Shown: positions 6,901 through 14,543 of the stretch, in pieces
Layout of the letters: the number at the start of each line of letters is the position of its first letter
Numbering within the stretch: the first letter of the stretch is position 1
IMG/VR virus record: IMGVR_UViG_3300029813_000619
Coordinates: 1-33,323 of that record
Source: a virus
Reading direction: 5' to 3' (one strand)
Length of the DNA stretch: 33,323 nt
Notes under the pieces: model-generated
Databases searched by the model: none
What the model saw: only the letters and a program-made list of their open reading frames with translations
Told to the model about the DNA's origin: nothing
Made by a program: the position numbers and the translations under genes

Positions 6901-9411
6901 TGATGCTGAAACTTCTCTAATCCAATCTTTTTCAAAATCCTCTAATGGTCTGGTTCTTATTTTGTCTGCTACAGGTGCTGGCGGTTTTATTTTCTCTGCT
7001 GGAGGTTTTATTTTAGGCGGTTCTGCTTTTTCCAGTTTAAGGAATTCGTATGCCTTGTCTCGGTTTTTGAAAAATTGCTGTATTCCGTCTGCTCGCTTTG
7101 CCAGAAATCCACCTTTCATTGGAGTAATGCTGGGGACACCTTCCATTGCTTTCTCTGCTGGTGGCTTTGGAATCACTGGTTCTGCCTTTGGCTTTATTGC
7201 CAATGCTTTATTGGCTCTTTTTATGGCTTCTTCTTTGCTTGGGGCTACGGTGTAAGTTCCTTTTACATCTTTGTATTCCCAAAATCTCCCTTGCCCATAC
7301 CCTGAAGCAACTGGTCTTATCTTGTTATTTTTTATTAATTCTTCAGCACTTTTTATCGGTGCTTTCTTTATTCCTGCAAGCCATTCTCCTGCTTGTTTTT
7401 CTGTGGAGAAAAAAGGGCTGATTGATTTTCCTTCTTTAAAGACAGCGAATCCTGGCTTGCCCATCATCGCACCGCTTACCTTTTTAATTTCTGGCACGGC
7501 TCCTGGTGCTTTCTTGACTGCTTCTTTTAATGCATCGGCGATGCGGTGATTGTTCACTTCGTGCAGGTCTCTGATGACCGTCTCTATTTCTTTTTTGCCC
7601 CATGCTTTTGGCAGGATGGTTTCCTTGCCGTATTTGTCCAATGTTTTTAAGAGTTCGTATTTCTCGCCTGGGTATGCTTTTTTATAGAGGGCTTCGAAAT
7701 CCAGTCCTCTTTTCTTTGCCATATCCTTTGCTAAATAAAGGACATTGCCTGTGGTTGAGCCATCGCATCCGTATCCCAGTTTGTATGGTCTGATTGTGTA
7801 AGTGACTTTGATTGCTGGGTGCGGCACGATTTGTGGCTTGTAGCCCAATTCGGCAATCTCTTTTGCTAATTTGATTGTGCCTTCTTTTTTGCCTTGATTT
7901 ATCATTCCGTAGCCGCCCTCTATTTTCATGTAAGGTTCAATTATTTTTGCTATTTCGTTTACGGTTGCTTCTTTTTCGCCTGCTCTTAATGCTGTCTTGC
8001 CTGGGATGACTATCTCCTTTTCTCCCTTCTTTCTCATTATTTTCATTATTTCTGGCTCGGCTATTTTTTTGGCTTTTGCTTTTGGTGCTTCTTCTTTGAA
8101 TAGTTCTGCTACATTGATTTCTGCTGTGGGTGCTTTTGGTTTTACTTTCTTGGCTATCTTTTCGGCTACTTTTTCTACCGCCACTCTTTCTGTGGTTATC
8201 ATTGGCTCAATCCCTTTTAAAGTTCCCATCACTTTTTTGTAGCCCTCGATGTTGTAATCGTGGGCTTTGAACATTGCATAAAGTTTTTTGTATTGCCATC
8301 TGTCCATTGGTCTGCCCTCGTATTTTTTCATCATCGGTGCTAATTCTTTTTTTCCGCCTTCCAGAGTATCTATTATCCAAGCCACCGTTCCTTTGTTTCT
8401 GGTCACATCCTCTGTGAATTTATTCGCCTGTCCATACTGATTTCTCATTGTGTTCCAGAGCATTTTGCTGTGCTTCCAAGTCGGCTTGCCGAGTTTTGGC
8501 ATCAGTTCTGCGGGTAATTCGTAGGTCTCTTTTTTTATTATTTTAACAGCTGGCTTTTCAGCCAGTTCTCTGATGCCTGCTGTCATTCGCATTGTTCTCT
8601 CATAAATGTCTTTGCTAATCGTTTCTCCTCTCACTCCAAGCGTTCCCAGAATTTCCCGCTCTGCTTTTGGCAAATTTTTTATTGTAATTGTGGCTGGTTG
8701 CTTGGCTAATCTTTTTAGGGCTTTGCCTGCTGCCTTCATCATTGGCTTGGTGATTGGTTTCAGGGCAGCTCCTGCTAATGGAAATGCTGCTCCGAATAAT
8801 GCTCCTTGCCACATCGCTTCTTCTCTGGTCTGTCCTTCTGCTGGTTTTTCTAATCCGCTAATGGCTGCGAAGGGCAGAGCTGCTTTGCCCATTCTGGCAA
8901 GCAGCGGTGCTTTTGCTCCTGCCTTTGCTAATTTTGGTATTGCTTTAATTCCTAATTTTCCTGCCCATCCCAGCCCTTTTTGTAATGCACCGAACGGAAT
9001 CAGCCACGATTCCAATTCTCCTATTGGTCTGGTAATTCTGGCTGCTTCTTTTTCTGTCTCGGTCATTTTGAATTTGGGAAACCAATAGCCCAATGTTAAA
9101 CCTTTGGCTATTCCTGTAGCCATTCCTTTTAATGCTCCAGTAGTTGCTTCTGGTATTGGGCTTACTCGTTTCCCGACTCCAAATAATTGAAGTGCAGTTT
9201 CTTTGGCAAGTGATGGCGATTCGTATTCTCTGCGTTCTATTGGTTTGGTTATGTCTTTTATTTTTTCCTCTGCTCTTTTTCTTTCTGCTTCGGTCATTCC
9301 CGCTCCCACTTCAAAAGTCATCGCCTTCTTTTTTGGTTTTTCTTTGAACCACCCGCTTATGGTTTCGCCCGCTTTTTTAAATGGCGATGTAATTGTTTCC
9401 CAAAAATTCAT
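3970..9411 (-). CDS. 1813-residue virion protein with LPD38-like region
   Basis: By far the largest gene. The N-terminus (MNFWETITSPFKKAGETISG) is amphipathic, followed by Ala/Gly-rich hydrophobic stretches. The middle carries several short beta modules of similar pattern, such as PGFAVFKEGKSISPFFSTEK and GGFLAKRADGIQQFFKNRDK, and a Pro-rich linker (APPPPEGSG) near residue 945. The C-terminal half is a continuous globular region; around residues 1230-1480 it reads like the large polyvalent protein associated domain 38 (FLRFTSTAFRRGATTLYIPF, MWIPFVNARWQALLNTARVF). Such proteins are packaged and injected with phage DNA. Position after the fibre and coiled-coil genes matches the ejection-protein slot of podoviruses. 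No enzyme motif could be assigned with confidence. A tape-measure role is less likely because no long-tail genes are present. Confidence 0.75.
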   Translation of the reverse strand: MNFWETITSPFKKAGETISGWFKEKPKKKAMTFEVGAGMTEAERKRAEEKIKDITKPIERREYESPSLAKETALQLFGVGKRVSPIPEATTGALKGMATGIAKGLTLGYWFPKFKMTETEKEAARITRPIGELESWLIPFGALQKGLGWAGKLGIKAIPKLAKAGAKAPLLARMGKAALPFAAISGLEKPAEGQTREEAMWQGALFGAAFPLAGAALKPITKPMMKAAGKALKRLAKQPATITIKNLPKAEREILGTLGVRGETISKDIYERTMRMTAGIRELAEKPAVKIIKKETYELPAELMPKLGKPTWKHSKMLWNTMRNQYGQANKFTEDVTRNKGTVAWIIDTLEGGKKELAPMMKKYEGRPMDRWQYKKLYAMFKAHDYNIEGYKKVMGTLKGIEPMITTERVAVEKVAEKIAKKVKPKAPTAEINVAELFKEEAPKAKAKKIAEPEIMKIMRKKGEKEIVIPGKTALRAGEKEATVNEIAKIIEPYMKIEGGYGMINQGKKEGTIKLAKEIAELGYKPQIVPHPAIKVTYTIRPYKLGYGCDGSTTGNVLYLAKDMAKKRGLDFEALYKKAYPGEKYELLKTLDKYGKETILPKAWGKKEIETVIRDLHEVNNHRIADALKEAVKKAPGAVPEIKKVSGAMMGKPGFAVFKEGKSISPFFSTEKQAGEWLAGIKKAPIKSAEELIKNNKIRPVASGYGQGRFWEYKDVKGTYTVAPSKEEAIKRANKALAIKPKAEPVIPKPPAEKAMEGVPSITPMKGGFLAKRADGIQQFFKNRDKAYEFLKLEKAEPPKIKPPAEKIKPPAPVADKIRTRPLEDFEKDWIREVSASAGGQYPPTTIAKIMGVTEADIKAVLKETKGVKKIPVAERAEQIRMKHRPKVKELEEINKKAIPVRKAGKEIAPKQMRLDEAKPAPPGKPPKPPEEIPLAQAPPPPEGSGLEAIDKMVGKPSRPRRLWEWLKGVPKGFTKLFTDRFSAMKRFEDDISKLAGKPIDINSSSYVAARNYAGRIGTVEMNLRDLQNILSPLRKHRADFTRFTLSKRAMERASRGFKNPAGVTEEQAKRALGEIRAKVGKTTYKAFENTEKAIQDWADKAILKPALKSGIISKKAYEAIVTKNKHWMPFQVLDYLPTAAEADMIAVGSETFSVSKQRIIKSLKGTEKTIRDPFEAIIDRLSESVSLVKKNEVAKKLIALRKEFPAAKELIKPLARVSKQIDKATGKRKLIWDLRPPKDWNSISVFINGKATKWAVPEDLGHAMHAMNPVEAGVMGGFLRFTSTAFRRGATTLYIPFSLSNAFRDAQMAILCSKWGFNPADWLKGFGAGLKGSFGWESKLYNDFMRNQGGYGGFIQSARAISGARKALFEPSWWRKTKAVINPVSLISNFAEAIELAPRLGVYKKGIAKGATALEAAYEARRVTIDFARAGQEARIINMWIPFVNARWQALLNTARVFREHPARSAARATGLVVMPGVTTYYWNTLNYPDLYDDIPQWAKDTYFILIVGEEIDERGNRVPKIIQIPKGDVGQIFYNPIEYALEYVRKGEPQNWAKLGLEWLSQLSPIPFTRDGEPSATSFLAGGLPPAVRTPIELATNECFFMDYPIVPRRLEKVAPSEQYDERTPQLAITIGRALGISPMKLAYGVGGLLGGFGREALDPLKILDLTVKRFYRTSGGAKRNEAWNLMDELTIGYNTVRLQSKKAIEQGRPEAADALIREWNRKAESVIPDITLFIAEDDPKEAEKIAKKVTFQPNDIKRLKKMVQEEIEEIKKTPSGTPTKGYWGAESAPPTMGAIFPARPAGKVTADYWR

Positions 9412-9508
9412 AGCATTAGATGTGTATTAGAGGTCTGCTCGCCTGCCAATCGTGGCACACAGGCGTTCCTGGTGTGTCGTTTTTAGGCGAATTGGCTGAA
9501 ATTGGCTA
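9412..9508 (-). other. Structured leader of the 1813-residue gene
   Basis: A 97-bp gap with nested pairing: GCCAAT (9445-9450) with ATTGGC (9491-9496), and inside it CACACAGG (9456-9463) with CCTGGTGTG (9468-9476), one base bulged, closing a CGTT tetraloop. AATTGGCT also occurs twice in tandem (9490-9507). I see no promoter and no SD before the ATG at 9411. Confidence 0.45.
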
Positions 9509-10624
9509 TTAGTATCCGCCTGGCAGCCATTTCTTGAATTTGCCCCACCAGCTTGTTGGATGGGCTTTTGCCCATTCTTCTTCTACAATTTGAGTTGCTG
9601 TCTTGGTTGATGGCGGTTTAATGGTTACGCTTGCTGTTCCTGGATTATCTCTCATTGCTTCCAGCGATTCTCCTCCCTTGATTTTGTCTGCTACTTTATT
9701 TCTGAAATCTCTTTCTGAAAAAGCCATTGCTGTTGGTGTTGCTGGGGCTGTCGGCATTTCTTCTGGCGTGTAGTAATGCGTTTCGCCTGTATTCGGATTG
9801 AAGTATCCGACCACATTGCCGTAATCATCTTTGATTGACTGCAATGCCTTGTCTGTTCCTGCTCCTGTTTCTTTTTTGGCTGTATACCATCTTCTTTCTT
9901 CTTCCGCTTCCCATCTCTTTCCTGCTTCTTCTGTCTCTTTTCGCAATCGCTCTCGCTCGGTTTCCCATCTCTTTCTTGATTCCTCTATGTCCGCCAATTT
10001 GGTAGCGAAGTTCATCTCCCATTGTTCTTGTTCTTTGGCTCTTGACAATTCTTGGCTTCTTATTGTCTGGTAAGTTGTTAATTGATTGGTCATCCAGTTC
10101 AGGTTGTATCGCAAATCTTCTGTCTCTCTTTCCTTGCTGGCGGTTTCCATTGCTATTTTTTTGGTCACTTCGCCTAATGTGGCATTGTATTGCTCTGCGG
10201 AACTATTTCTCTGGTCTATCAGGTTGTTGATTTCAGCATTGGCTGCTCTTGCAATTTCGTCCGCTTCGCCTGTGATAGTGGCTGCTGAATAGAACGGGTT
10301 TTTTCTGACTTTACTGACGGACACATCTCTCATTGATTTTGCACTTGCAATGTCGCTGTCTATCTTTGCCACCTTGCTTTTGATTGTGCCTAATCCGTAT
10401 TTGCTGTATTCCTCATCGTATCTTTTTGATTGATATCCTTTCAGGGCGTCTTCGGCTGATTTTAATTGGGTTCTGTTTGTTTCTATGTCGGTCTGCAATT
10501 TGGGGATATCATAAGTCCCGCCAGTTACGGATGGCGTTGATGGTGCGGTTGTTCCGCCTTTGATGGTCTTAAATTGTTTTGCGAATGTTTCCCAATCTAT
10601 TCCTGTTGTTGGTTCTGTTGGCAT
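9509..10624 (-). CDS. Coiled-coil internal virion protein (putative ejection protein)
   Basis: A 371-residue protein. After a Thr/Pro-rich N-terminus, residues about 45-265 are predominantly helical with heptad-like charge, becoming a Glu/Arg/Trp-rich coiled coil (ADIEESRKRWETERERLRKE). A small insert near residue 285 reads NPNTGETHYYTPEE, and the protein ends in an aromatic amphipathic tail, WWGKFKKWLPGGY. No family is recognised. Its place between the fibre-region genes and the giant LPD38-like gene resembles the ejection-protein cluster of P22-like phages. The tail could associate with membrane during DNA delivery; that is inference. Confidence 0.6.
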   Translation of the reverse strand: MPTEPTTGIDWETFAKQFKTIKGGTTAPSTPSVTGGTYDIPKLQTDIETNRTQLKSAEDALKGYQSKRYDEEYSKYGLGTIKSKVAKIDSDIASAKSMRDVSVSKVRKNPFYSAATITGEADEIARAANAEINNLIDQRNSSAEQYNATLGEVTKKIAMETASKERETEDLRYNLNWMTNQLTTYQTIRSQELSRAKEQEQWEMNFATKLADIEESRKRWETERERLRKETEEAGKRWEAEEERRWYTAKKETGAGTDKALQSIKDDYGNVVGYFNPNTGETHYYTPEEMPTAPATPTAMAFSERDFRNKVADKIKGGESLEAMRDNPGTASVTIKPPSTKTATQIVEEEWAKAHPTSWWGKFKKWLPGGY

Positions 10625-10629
10625 GGTTT

Positions 10630-10866
10630 TTATTGTCTGGGCATTGGAGGTCTTTGAATTTTGACCTCTTTGATTTTGCCCGTTTTTAATTCTATGTCGT
10701 AGACCTTGTTGCTGTCCATTCCGTATTTAGAATACTTGCTGGAAATAAACATCTGCTTCTGCGTTTCCAGTGCCTGTGCCATCAGTTTTAAGTGCTGGAT
10801 TAATTTTTCCCGCTCTCTTAATTCCTCTAAATCTGTTTTGTCTAATTTTTTTGAAAATAATCTCAT
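10630..10866 (-). CDS. Small helical structural-region protein
   Basis: A 78-residue charged protein starting MRLFSKKLDKTDLEELRERE, with a helical N-terminal half and a beta-like C-terminal part (KVYDIELKTGKIKEVKIQRP). No family is recognised. It lies 4 bp after the preceding basic gene and 5 bp before the coiled-coil gene, so it belongs to the same operon. The AAGGTCGA motif is 27 nt before its start. Confidence 0.7.
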   Translation of the reverse strand: MRLFSKKLDKTDLEELREREKLIQHLKLMAQALETQKQMFISSKYSKYGMDSNKVYDIELKTGKIKEVKIQRPPMPRQ

Positions 10867-10870
10867 GGTC

Positions 10871-11107
10871 TCAATTTTGTTTGGTTCTAAAAACTCGACC
10901 TTTTAAGTGTGGCTGGTAATAATAGCCGTCTTGTCTCTTTTTGAATTTCTCTTTGATGGATTTCAATTTGGAAACTATTCCCTCTCCTTTTTCTGAAGGT
11001 TTCTCGATTACTTTTCTTGGCTCTACTTTGCGAATTTCTTTTGCCAAGCCCTCTTTTTTAATTTTTAGTGATTTGATTTTATACATAAGCGATTTCTTTC
11101 CAGCCAT
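10871..11107 (-). CDS. Small Lys-rich protein of the tail module
   Basis: A 78-residue, strongly basic protein (many Lys; YYYQPHLKGRVFRTKQN at the end). The ATG at 11107 overlaps the fibre gene by 29 bp and has GGGAG 6 nt upstream; the internal ATG at 11086 has GGAAAG upstream and an overlap of 8 bp, so the start is uncertain. No family is recognised. Its last codons contain a copy of the AAGGTCGA motif serving the next gene. Confidence 0.6.
   Translation of the reverse strand: MAGKKSLMYKIKSLKIKKEGLAKEIRKVEPRKVIEKPSEKGEGIVSKLKSIKEKFKKRQDGYYYQPHLKGRVFRTKQN
10894..10902 (-). promoter_or_regulatory. AAGGTCGA motif inside a coding sequence
   Basis: Minus strand AAGGTCGAG within the codons for HLKGRVF of the basic protein, 27 nt before the next ATG at 10866. 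Confidence 0.6.
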
Positions 11108-12485
11108 TGACCGCTCCCAAATAAATGTAGAGATGACCGTCGTTATTAAGGTAGAGTTGTCCTACTTCTGGGTCTGCTGGCTGGTCGTGATTGTAAAAAA
11201 TAATGTCGTTAATCCAGAGGTAGTGCCAGGGATGAGCGTCTCTCCCTAAATCGCAATTGACTACATAAGGTGCGATGGTTTTGCCGAAATCTATTCGGTC
11301 TGCATACCAGTCCATGTCCACTCCCCCGTTCCAGATGATTCGTCCCCCTGTTGACGGGAATTTTATGAAGTGGCAGTAGACATCGTTCCATTGATAACTG
11401 GGCGAACCGCAGTCCATTGCATTGTCTGCCATTGGTGCAAAGTGCGTTCCGCCTACATAGACCGCTCCTTGTCTTAATCCTGCTTGCCCTAAATCAGCCA
11501 GTATTACTTCGGCTGCTGCTTGGTCGGAATCGTATCTGTAAATTTCCATTCCGCCTTGACTATGACCACTTACTCCGTCGTAGGATGCTCCTTGCCATAA
11601 CTCCCCAGCGTTTGCGTTTGAATCTCTCTGAATGATTTTTCCAGTTGAGGTAATCTGGCATCTGACAATTGCACTGGCATCTACGGCTAAGAAGGAATGG
11701 TATTCGGCATCCATTTCTACTCTTTGGTTTCCTTCTGGGAGGGTTCTCACGGTTATCGCTGTCAGAATTCCTGCATTGATTTTGACTGCACTCAAATCGT
11801 TAATCTTGGCATTGGTAACAGCGAGGTCTTGTATTTTTGCTGTGCTTATTGCTGCATTTAGTATCTTGCTGTTTCCTACTGCAAGGTCTCCTATCTTCGC
11901 CCACTCCACTGCGAGGTCTTGAATCTTGCCTGTGCTGACAGCAAGGTTCATTATTTTGCTGTTTCCTACTGCAAGGTCTCCTATCTTCGCCCACTCCACT
12001 GCGAGGTCGTCAATTTTGGCTGTGGTCACCGCAAGGTCGTATATCTTTGCTGTCGTCACTATGGCATTGCCTAAATGGGCATTGAGAATCTGGGCGTTGC
12101 CGATGTGGACTGATTCGATTATTGCGTCCTGTATTTGGGCTGATAGCGTGATAACCGCTCCGCCTGTCCAGATGTGGTCGGCTCTTACTGCCTCGTTTGC
12201 TATTTTCTCCCATTCTACGGCTGCGTCGGCTAACTTATCTTCGGTCACTGCTAATGCTTGAAGGTGCTGTGTCCAGACCGCCTCATCTGCTATCTTGTTT
12301 TTTGTTACTGCTCCGTCTTCTAATGCTAATTCTCCAATCGCTCCTGTTTTAATGTGCGTTTTATCTATTGTCTGAGGTGCAAGGAATGGCGAATTCTCTC
12401 CGTCGTGGGTGTGCAGTGGTATCTCTGGATAGGGCTGGTCTTCTATCTCTTGGTTTTTGAAAATTTTTTTAATGAATTCGGTCAT
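11079..12485 (-). CDS. Tail fibre with repeated beta-helix stalk
   Basis: A 468-residue receptor-binding or fibre protein. The N-terminal 35 residues (including PEIPLHTHDGENSPF) resemble an attachment segment. Residues about 40-230 are a rhythmic run of roughly 10-residue units of the form LAVxxAKIxD, such as LAVEWAKIGDLAVGNSKI, expected to fold as a trimeric beta-helical stalk. The C-terminal region (about 240-468) is globular and rich in Trp, Tyr and Gly (GSPSYQWNDVY, GQLYLNNDGHLYIYLG), probably the tip. Within the stalk a 90-bp unit is duplicated, the two copies sharing 53 identical bases. It follows the propeller-like tail gene by 1 bp. Confidence 0.85.
   Translation of the reverse strand: MTEFIKKIFKNQEIEDQPYPEIPLHTHDGENSPFLAPQTIDKTHIKTGAIGELALEDGAVTKNKIADEAVWTQHLQALAVTEDKLADAAVEWEKIANEAVRADHIWTGGAVITLSAQIQDAIIESVHIGNAQILNAHLGNAIVTTAKIYDLAVTTAKIDDLAVEWAKIGDLAVGNSKIMNLAVSTGKIQDLAVEWAKIGDLAVGNSKILNAAISTAKIQDLAVTNAKINDLSAVKINAGILTAITVRTLPEGNQRVEMDAEYHSFLAVDASAIVRCQITSTGKIIQRDSNANAGELWQGASYDGVSGHSQGGMEIYRYDSDQAAAEVILADLGQAGLRQGAVYVGGTHFAPMADNAMDCGSPSYQWNDVYCHFIKFPSTGGRIIWNGGVDMDWYADRIDFGKTIAPYVVNCDLGRDAHPWHYLWINDIIFYNHDQPADPEVGQLYLNNDGHLYIYLGAVNGWKEIAYV
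11866..12008 (-). repeat. Duplicated 90-bp unit in the fibre stalk
   Basis: 11866-11918 and 11956-12008 are identical over 53 bp with a 90-bp period, equal to 30 residues or three stalk repeats (LAVEWAKIGDLAVGNSKI). Nucleotide identity implies recent duplication or recombination. Confidence 0.85.
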
Positions 12486-12486
12486 A

Positions 12487-13926
12487 TTAGAAAATCTCTG
12501 CTGGCGTGAAGTAGGTGTTGACTGCTATCACTTCTGGAGTGTCGTTTGCGTGGGGATGCAGGTCTAATCTAACCTCGTATGATTCGCCTTTGCCCTTTTC
12601 CTCACCTTCCTCGTCGCCAGTTTCAATTGTAAAAATGGCTTTAGTATTTCCTTCCTTGTCGAACTGCTCTGCTCCGTCTTCCATTGTTGCTTTTTTCCAA
12701 TCTCCCTGTTCGTTCACTCGGTAGTAAATTTCTATGCTGCAATTTTTAGGCAGGGGTTTGGTCAGGAGTTTTATGTGTCGGTATGTCTTTTGAGTGAATG
12801 GTTCTCCGCCGTCAAACACTAATCCTTCGTATCTGGCTTCTGCTTTGTTTTCCCAATCTATGATGTCTATTCCGTAGGTTGCTCCGTCTTTCCATGACAC
12901 GAACAGGTCGTCCTCGAACATGGTCGTCGCTCCTATCTTGACATTCTCCATCTTTCCGTGTGATGGTATGAATTCTAAATTTAGGGCGAGGACATCATTC
13001 TTGTTTAATCTGCCGTAGGAATAAACTCCGCACTTGTCTGTCCCTATCACTCCAAATAATGGAAGCCCTCTCATATTGGTTACTCCGTCTGGATTGACCC
13101 AACCTCCGCCTGGAAATTGTTTGATTCTTATTAAATTTACTAAGTCGCAGAAATAAAGCCCGCCGTTGATTCCTGCCTGCACGATGATTCCTTCGCTGGT
13201 AATCATTGCGTTGATTCCTTTCTCGGCTACCCGCTTTTTAGTGAGCCACGATGGTTTAAGTTTATCCCAAGTCCAGAGCCATCCTTCTTCCACTTTGTCT
13301 CCTCTTGTTGAGCCGATGACTGCCAATTCGCCTGTTTCCAGCAGGCATTTTCCTCTGTTGCCTGGAATTAAATCAAGGGCTTTATTATTAAAGTTTCCTT
13401 CGTAATCTACCATTGCGATGTAATTTCCATCCACTATCTGCAATACTCCGCAGGCGATTCTCATTGTGTGCCACGCTGGGTCGCCGTTCAGGTTTCCCCA
13501 GTTATGCTCTACATCGGTTGCCCAATTGCCATCGATTTTTATCCTGCTCAATTTGGTTTCGGTTGCCCAATAGAGATAGGTTCGGTATGTGCCGCCGCCG
13601 TCATTATTCGTGTATTCGCCTGCTCCCATTATCTTGCCGTTGGTGTCGGTATAGACCAGTTCCCACGCTCCGCCACCGCCTGGCTTTTTGTAAATCTTGC
13701 CTGAATTTCCGAAGCCGTAGAGGTTTCCGTTTGCGGATGGCACGAAGAATAAAATCAAATCGGTTACCACATCGCCTGAATCCTTTTTCAATTTCTGGTT
13801 GCATTTTAAGGTGTCATTGCCTGTGTGAATGTCCAATCCATAGCCGAATGCGAAACTTCCTCGCACTCCTTTATAAACCTCATCTGCTATTCCGCCTTTG
13901 AATTCATTGATTTGATAAGTGTTCAT
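12487..13926 (-). CDS. Propeller-like tail/stabilisation protein
   Basis: A 479-residue, beta-rich protein. Blade-like segments recur: GNLYGFGNSGKIYKK, YRTYLYWATETKLSRIKIDG, EGWLWTWDKLKPSW, NGGLYFCDLVNLIRIKQF, CGVYSYGRLNKNDVLALNL. The N-terminal MNTYQINEFKGGIADE is typical of phage proteins that begin by binding the head connector. In P22-like phages this gene position, directly after the gp4-type adaptor, is held by the gp10 stabilisation protein; I infer an equivalent tail-hub role. The C-terminal 100 residues contain a beta-sandwich-like region (IEIYYRVNEQGDWKKA). Homology itself is not proven. Confidence 0.65.
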   Translation of the reverse strand: MNTYQINEFKGGIADEVYKGVRGSFAFGYGLDIHTGNDTLKCNQKLKKDSGDVVTDLILFFVPSANGNLYGFGNSGKIYKKPGGGGAWELVYTDTNGKIMGAGEYTNNDGGGTYRTYLYWATETKLSRIKIDGNWATDVEHNWGNLNGDPAWHTMRIACGVLQIVDGNYIAMVDYEGNFNNKALDLIPGNRGKCLLETGELAVIGSTRGDKVEEGWLWTWDKLKPSWLTKKRVAEKGINAMITSEGIIVQAGINGGLYFCDLVNLIRIKQFPGGGWVNPDGVTNMRGLPLFGVIGTDKCGVYSYGRLNKNDVLALNLEFIPSHGKMENVKIGATTMFEDDLFVSWKDGATYGIDIIDWENKAEARYEGLVFDGGEPFTQKTYRHIKLLTKPLPKNCSIEIYYRVNEQGDWKKATMEDGAEQFDKEGNTKAIFTIETGDEEGEEKGKGESYEVRLDLHPHANDTPEVIAVNTYFTPAEIF

Positions 13927-13927
13927 T

Positions 13928-14542
13928 TTAGATGTGTCTTGAACTTATTGCCTGCCCCTTGTAGATGCCTGTCTGTTCCTCGTCTTCCCTGTCTTTTATT
14001 TCCTGAAGCATGGCATTGGCTTCCAGAATTTCATCTCTGGCATCTTTTGCCCGTCCTGTCTCTTTTTTCAGGCAGGTTGCCAATGCTAATTTTACGATTG
14101 GCTCGTCCATTTCCTCTGGCGTAATCGGCTCGTCTGTCTCGTCTACCAATGGCACTGGTCTTCTTATGTGATAAATGTCTATAGTTTTGCCGTCCTCTCC
14201 TATGGTTGGATTAATTAAAAATTGGTCTCCGATGATTGTGTGAACTCTTTCCCAGGCATAGTTTCCGCCCTCGTAGTCCTCTGGGTCTGCTGAATGGTAT
14301 TTTTTGCCGTCCACTTTTAAGAAAATCATTGATTTATAATCAAATGGCAGGTAGTATGATTCTTTGTCTTCTTCGGTGTTGATGGTGGAGTGCTTTCTCA
14401 GGAATTTCCATTTGGCGAAATTGCACGCTCTGACAATGGCTTTGTTGAGCCATCTTTTTTTATCTGTTTCACTCCAAAATCCTGTCGTCTTTGAGGCGGA
14501 CATTCTGGCGTTTAGGTCTTGTAAAAATTCTTGAAGTTGCAT
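13928..14542 (-). CDS. Head-tail adaptor (gp4-like)
   Basis: A 204-residue protein. The start is set at ATG 14542 (MQLQEFLQDLNARMSASKTT), 1 bp after the lysin's stop; an upstream extension reads through the lysin gene and is unlikely. The pattern matches phage adaptor proteins that plug the portal: a helical N-terminus ending in WLNKAIVRACNFAKW, then a strand segment with the hallmark YYLPFDYKSMIFLKVDGK, and a C-terminal helix containing EPIVKLALATCLKKETGRAK and DEILEANAMLQEI. It lies directly before the propeller-like tail gene. Confidence 0.7.
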   Translation of the reverse strand: MQLQEFLQDLNARMSASKTTGFWSETDKKRWLNKAIVRACNFAKWKFLRKHSTINTEEDKESYYLPFDYKSMIFLKVDGKKYHSADPEDYEGGNYAWERVHTIIGDQFLINPTIGEDGKTIDIYHIRRPVPLVDETDEPITPEEMDEPIVKLALATCLKKETGRAKDARDEILEANAMLQEIKDREDEEQTGIYKGQAISSRHI

Positions 14543-14543
14543 T

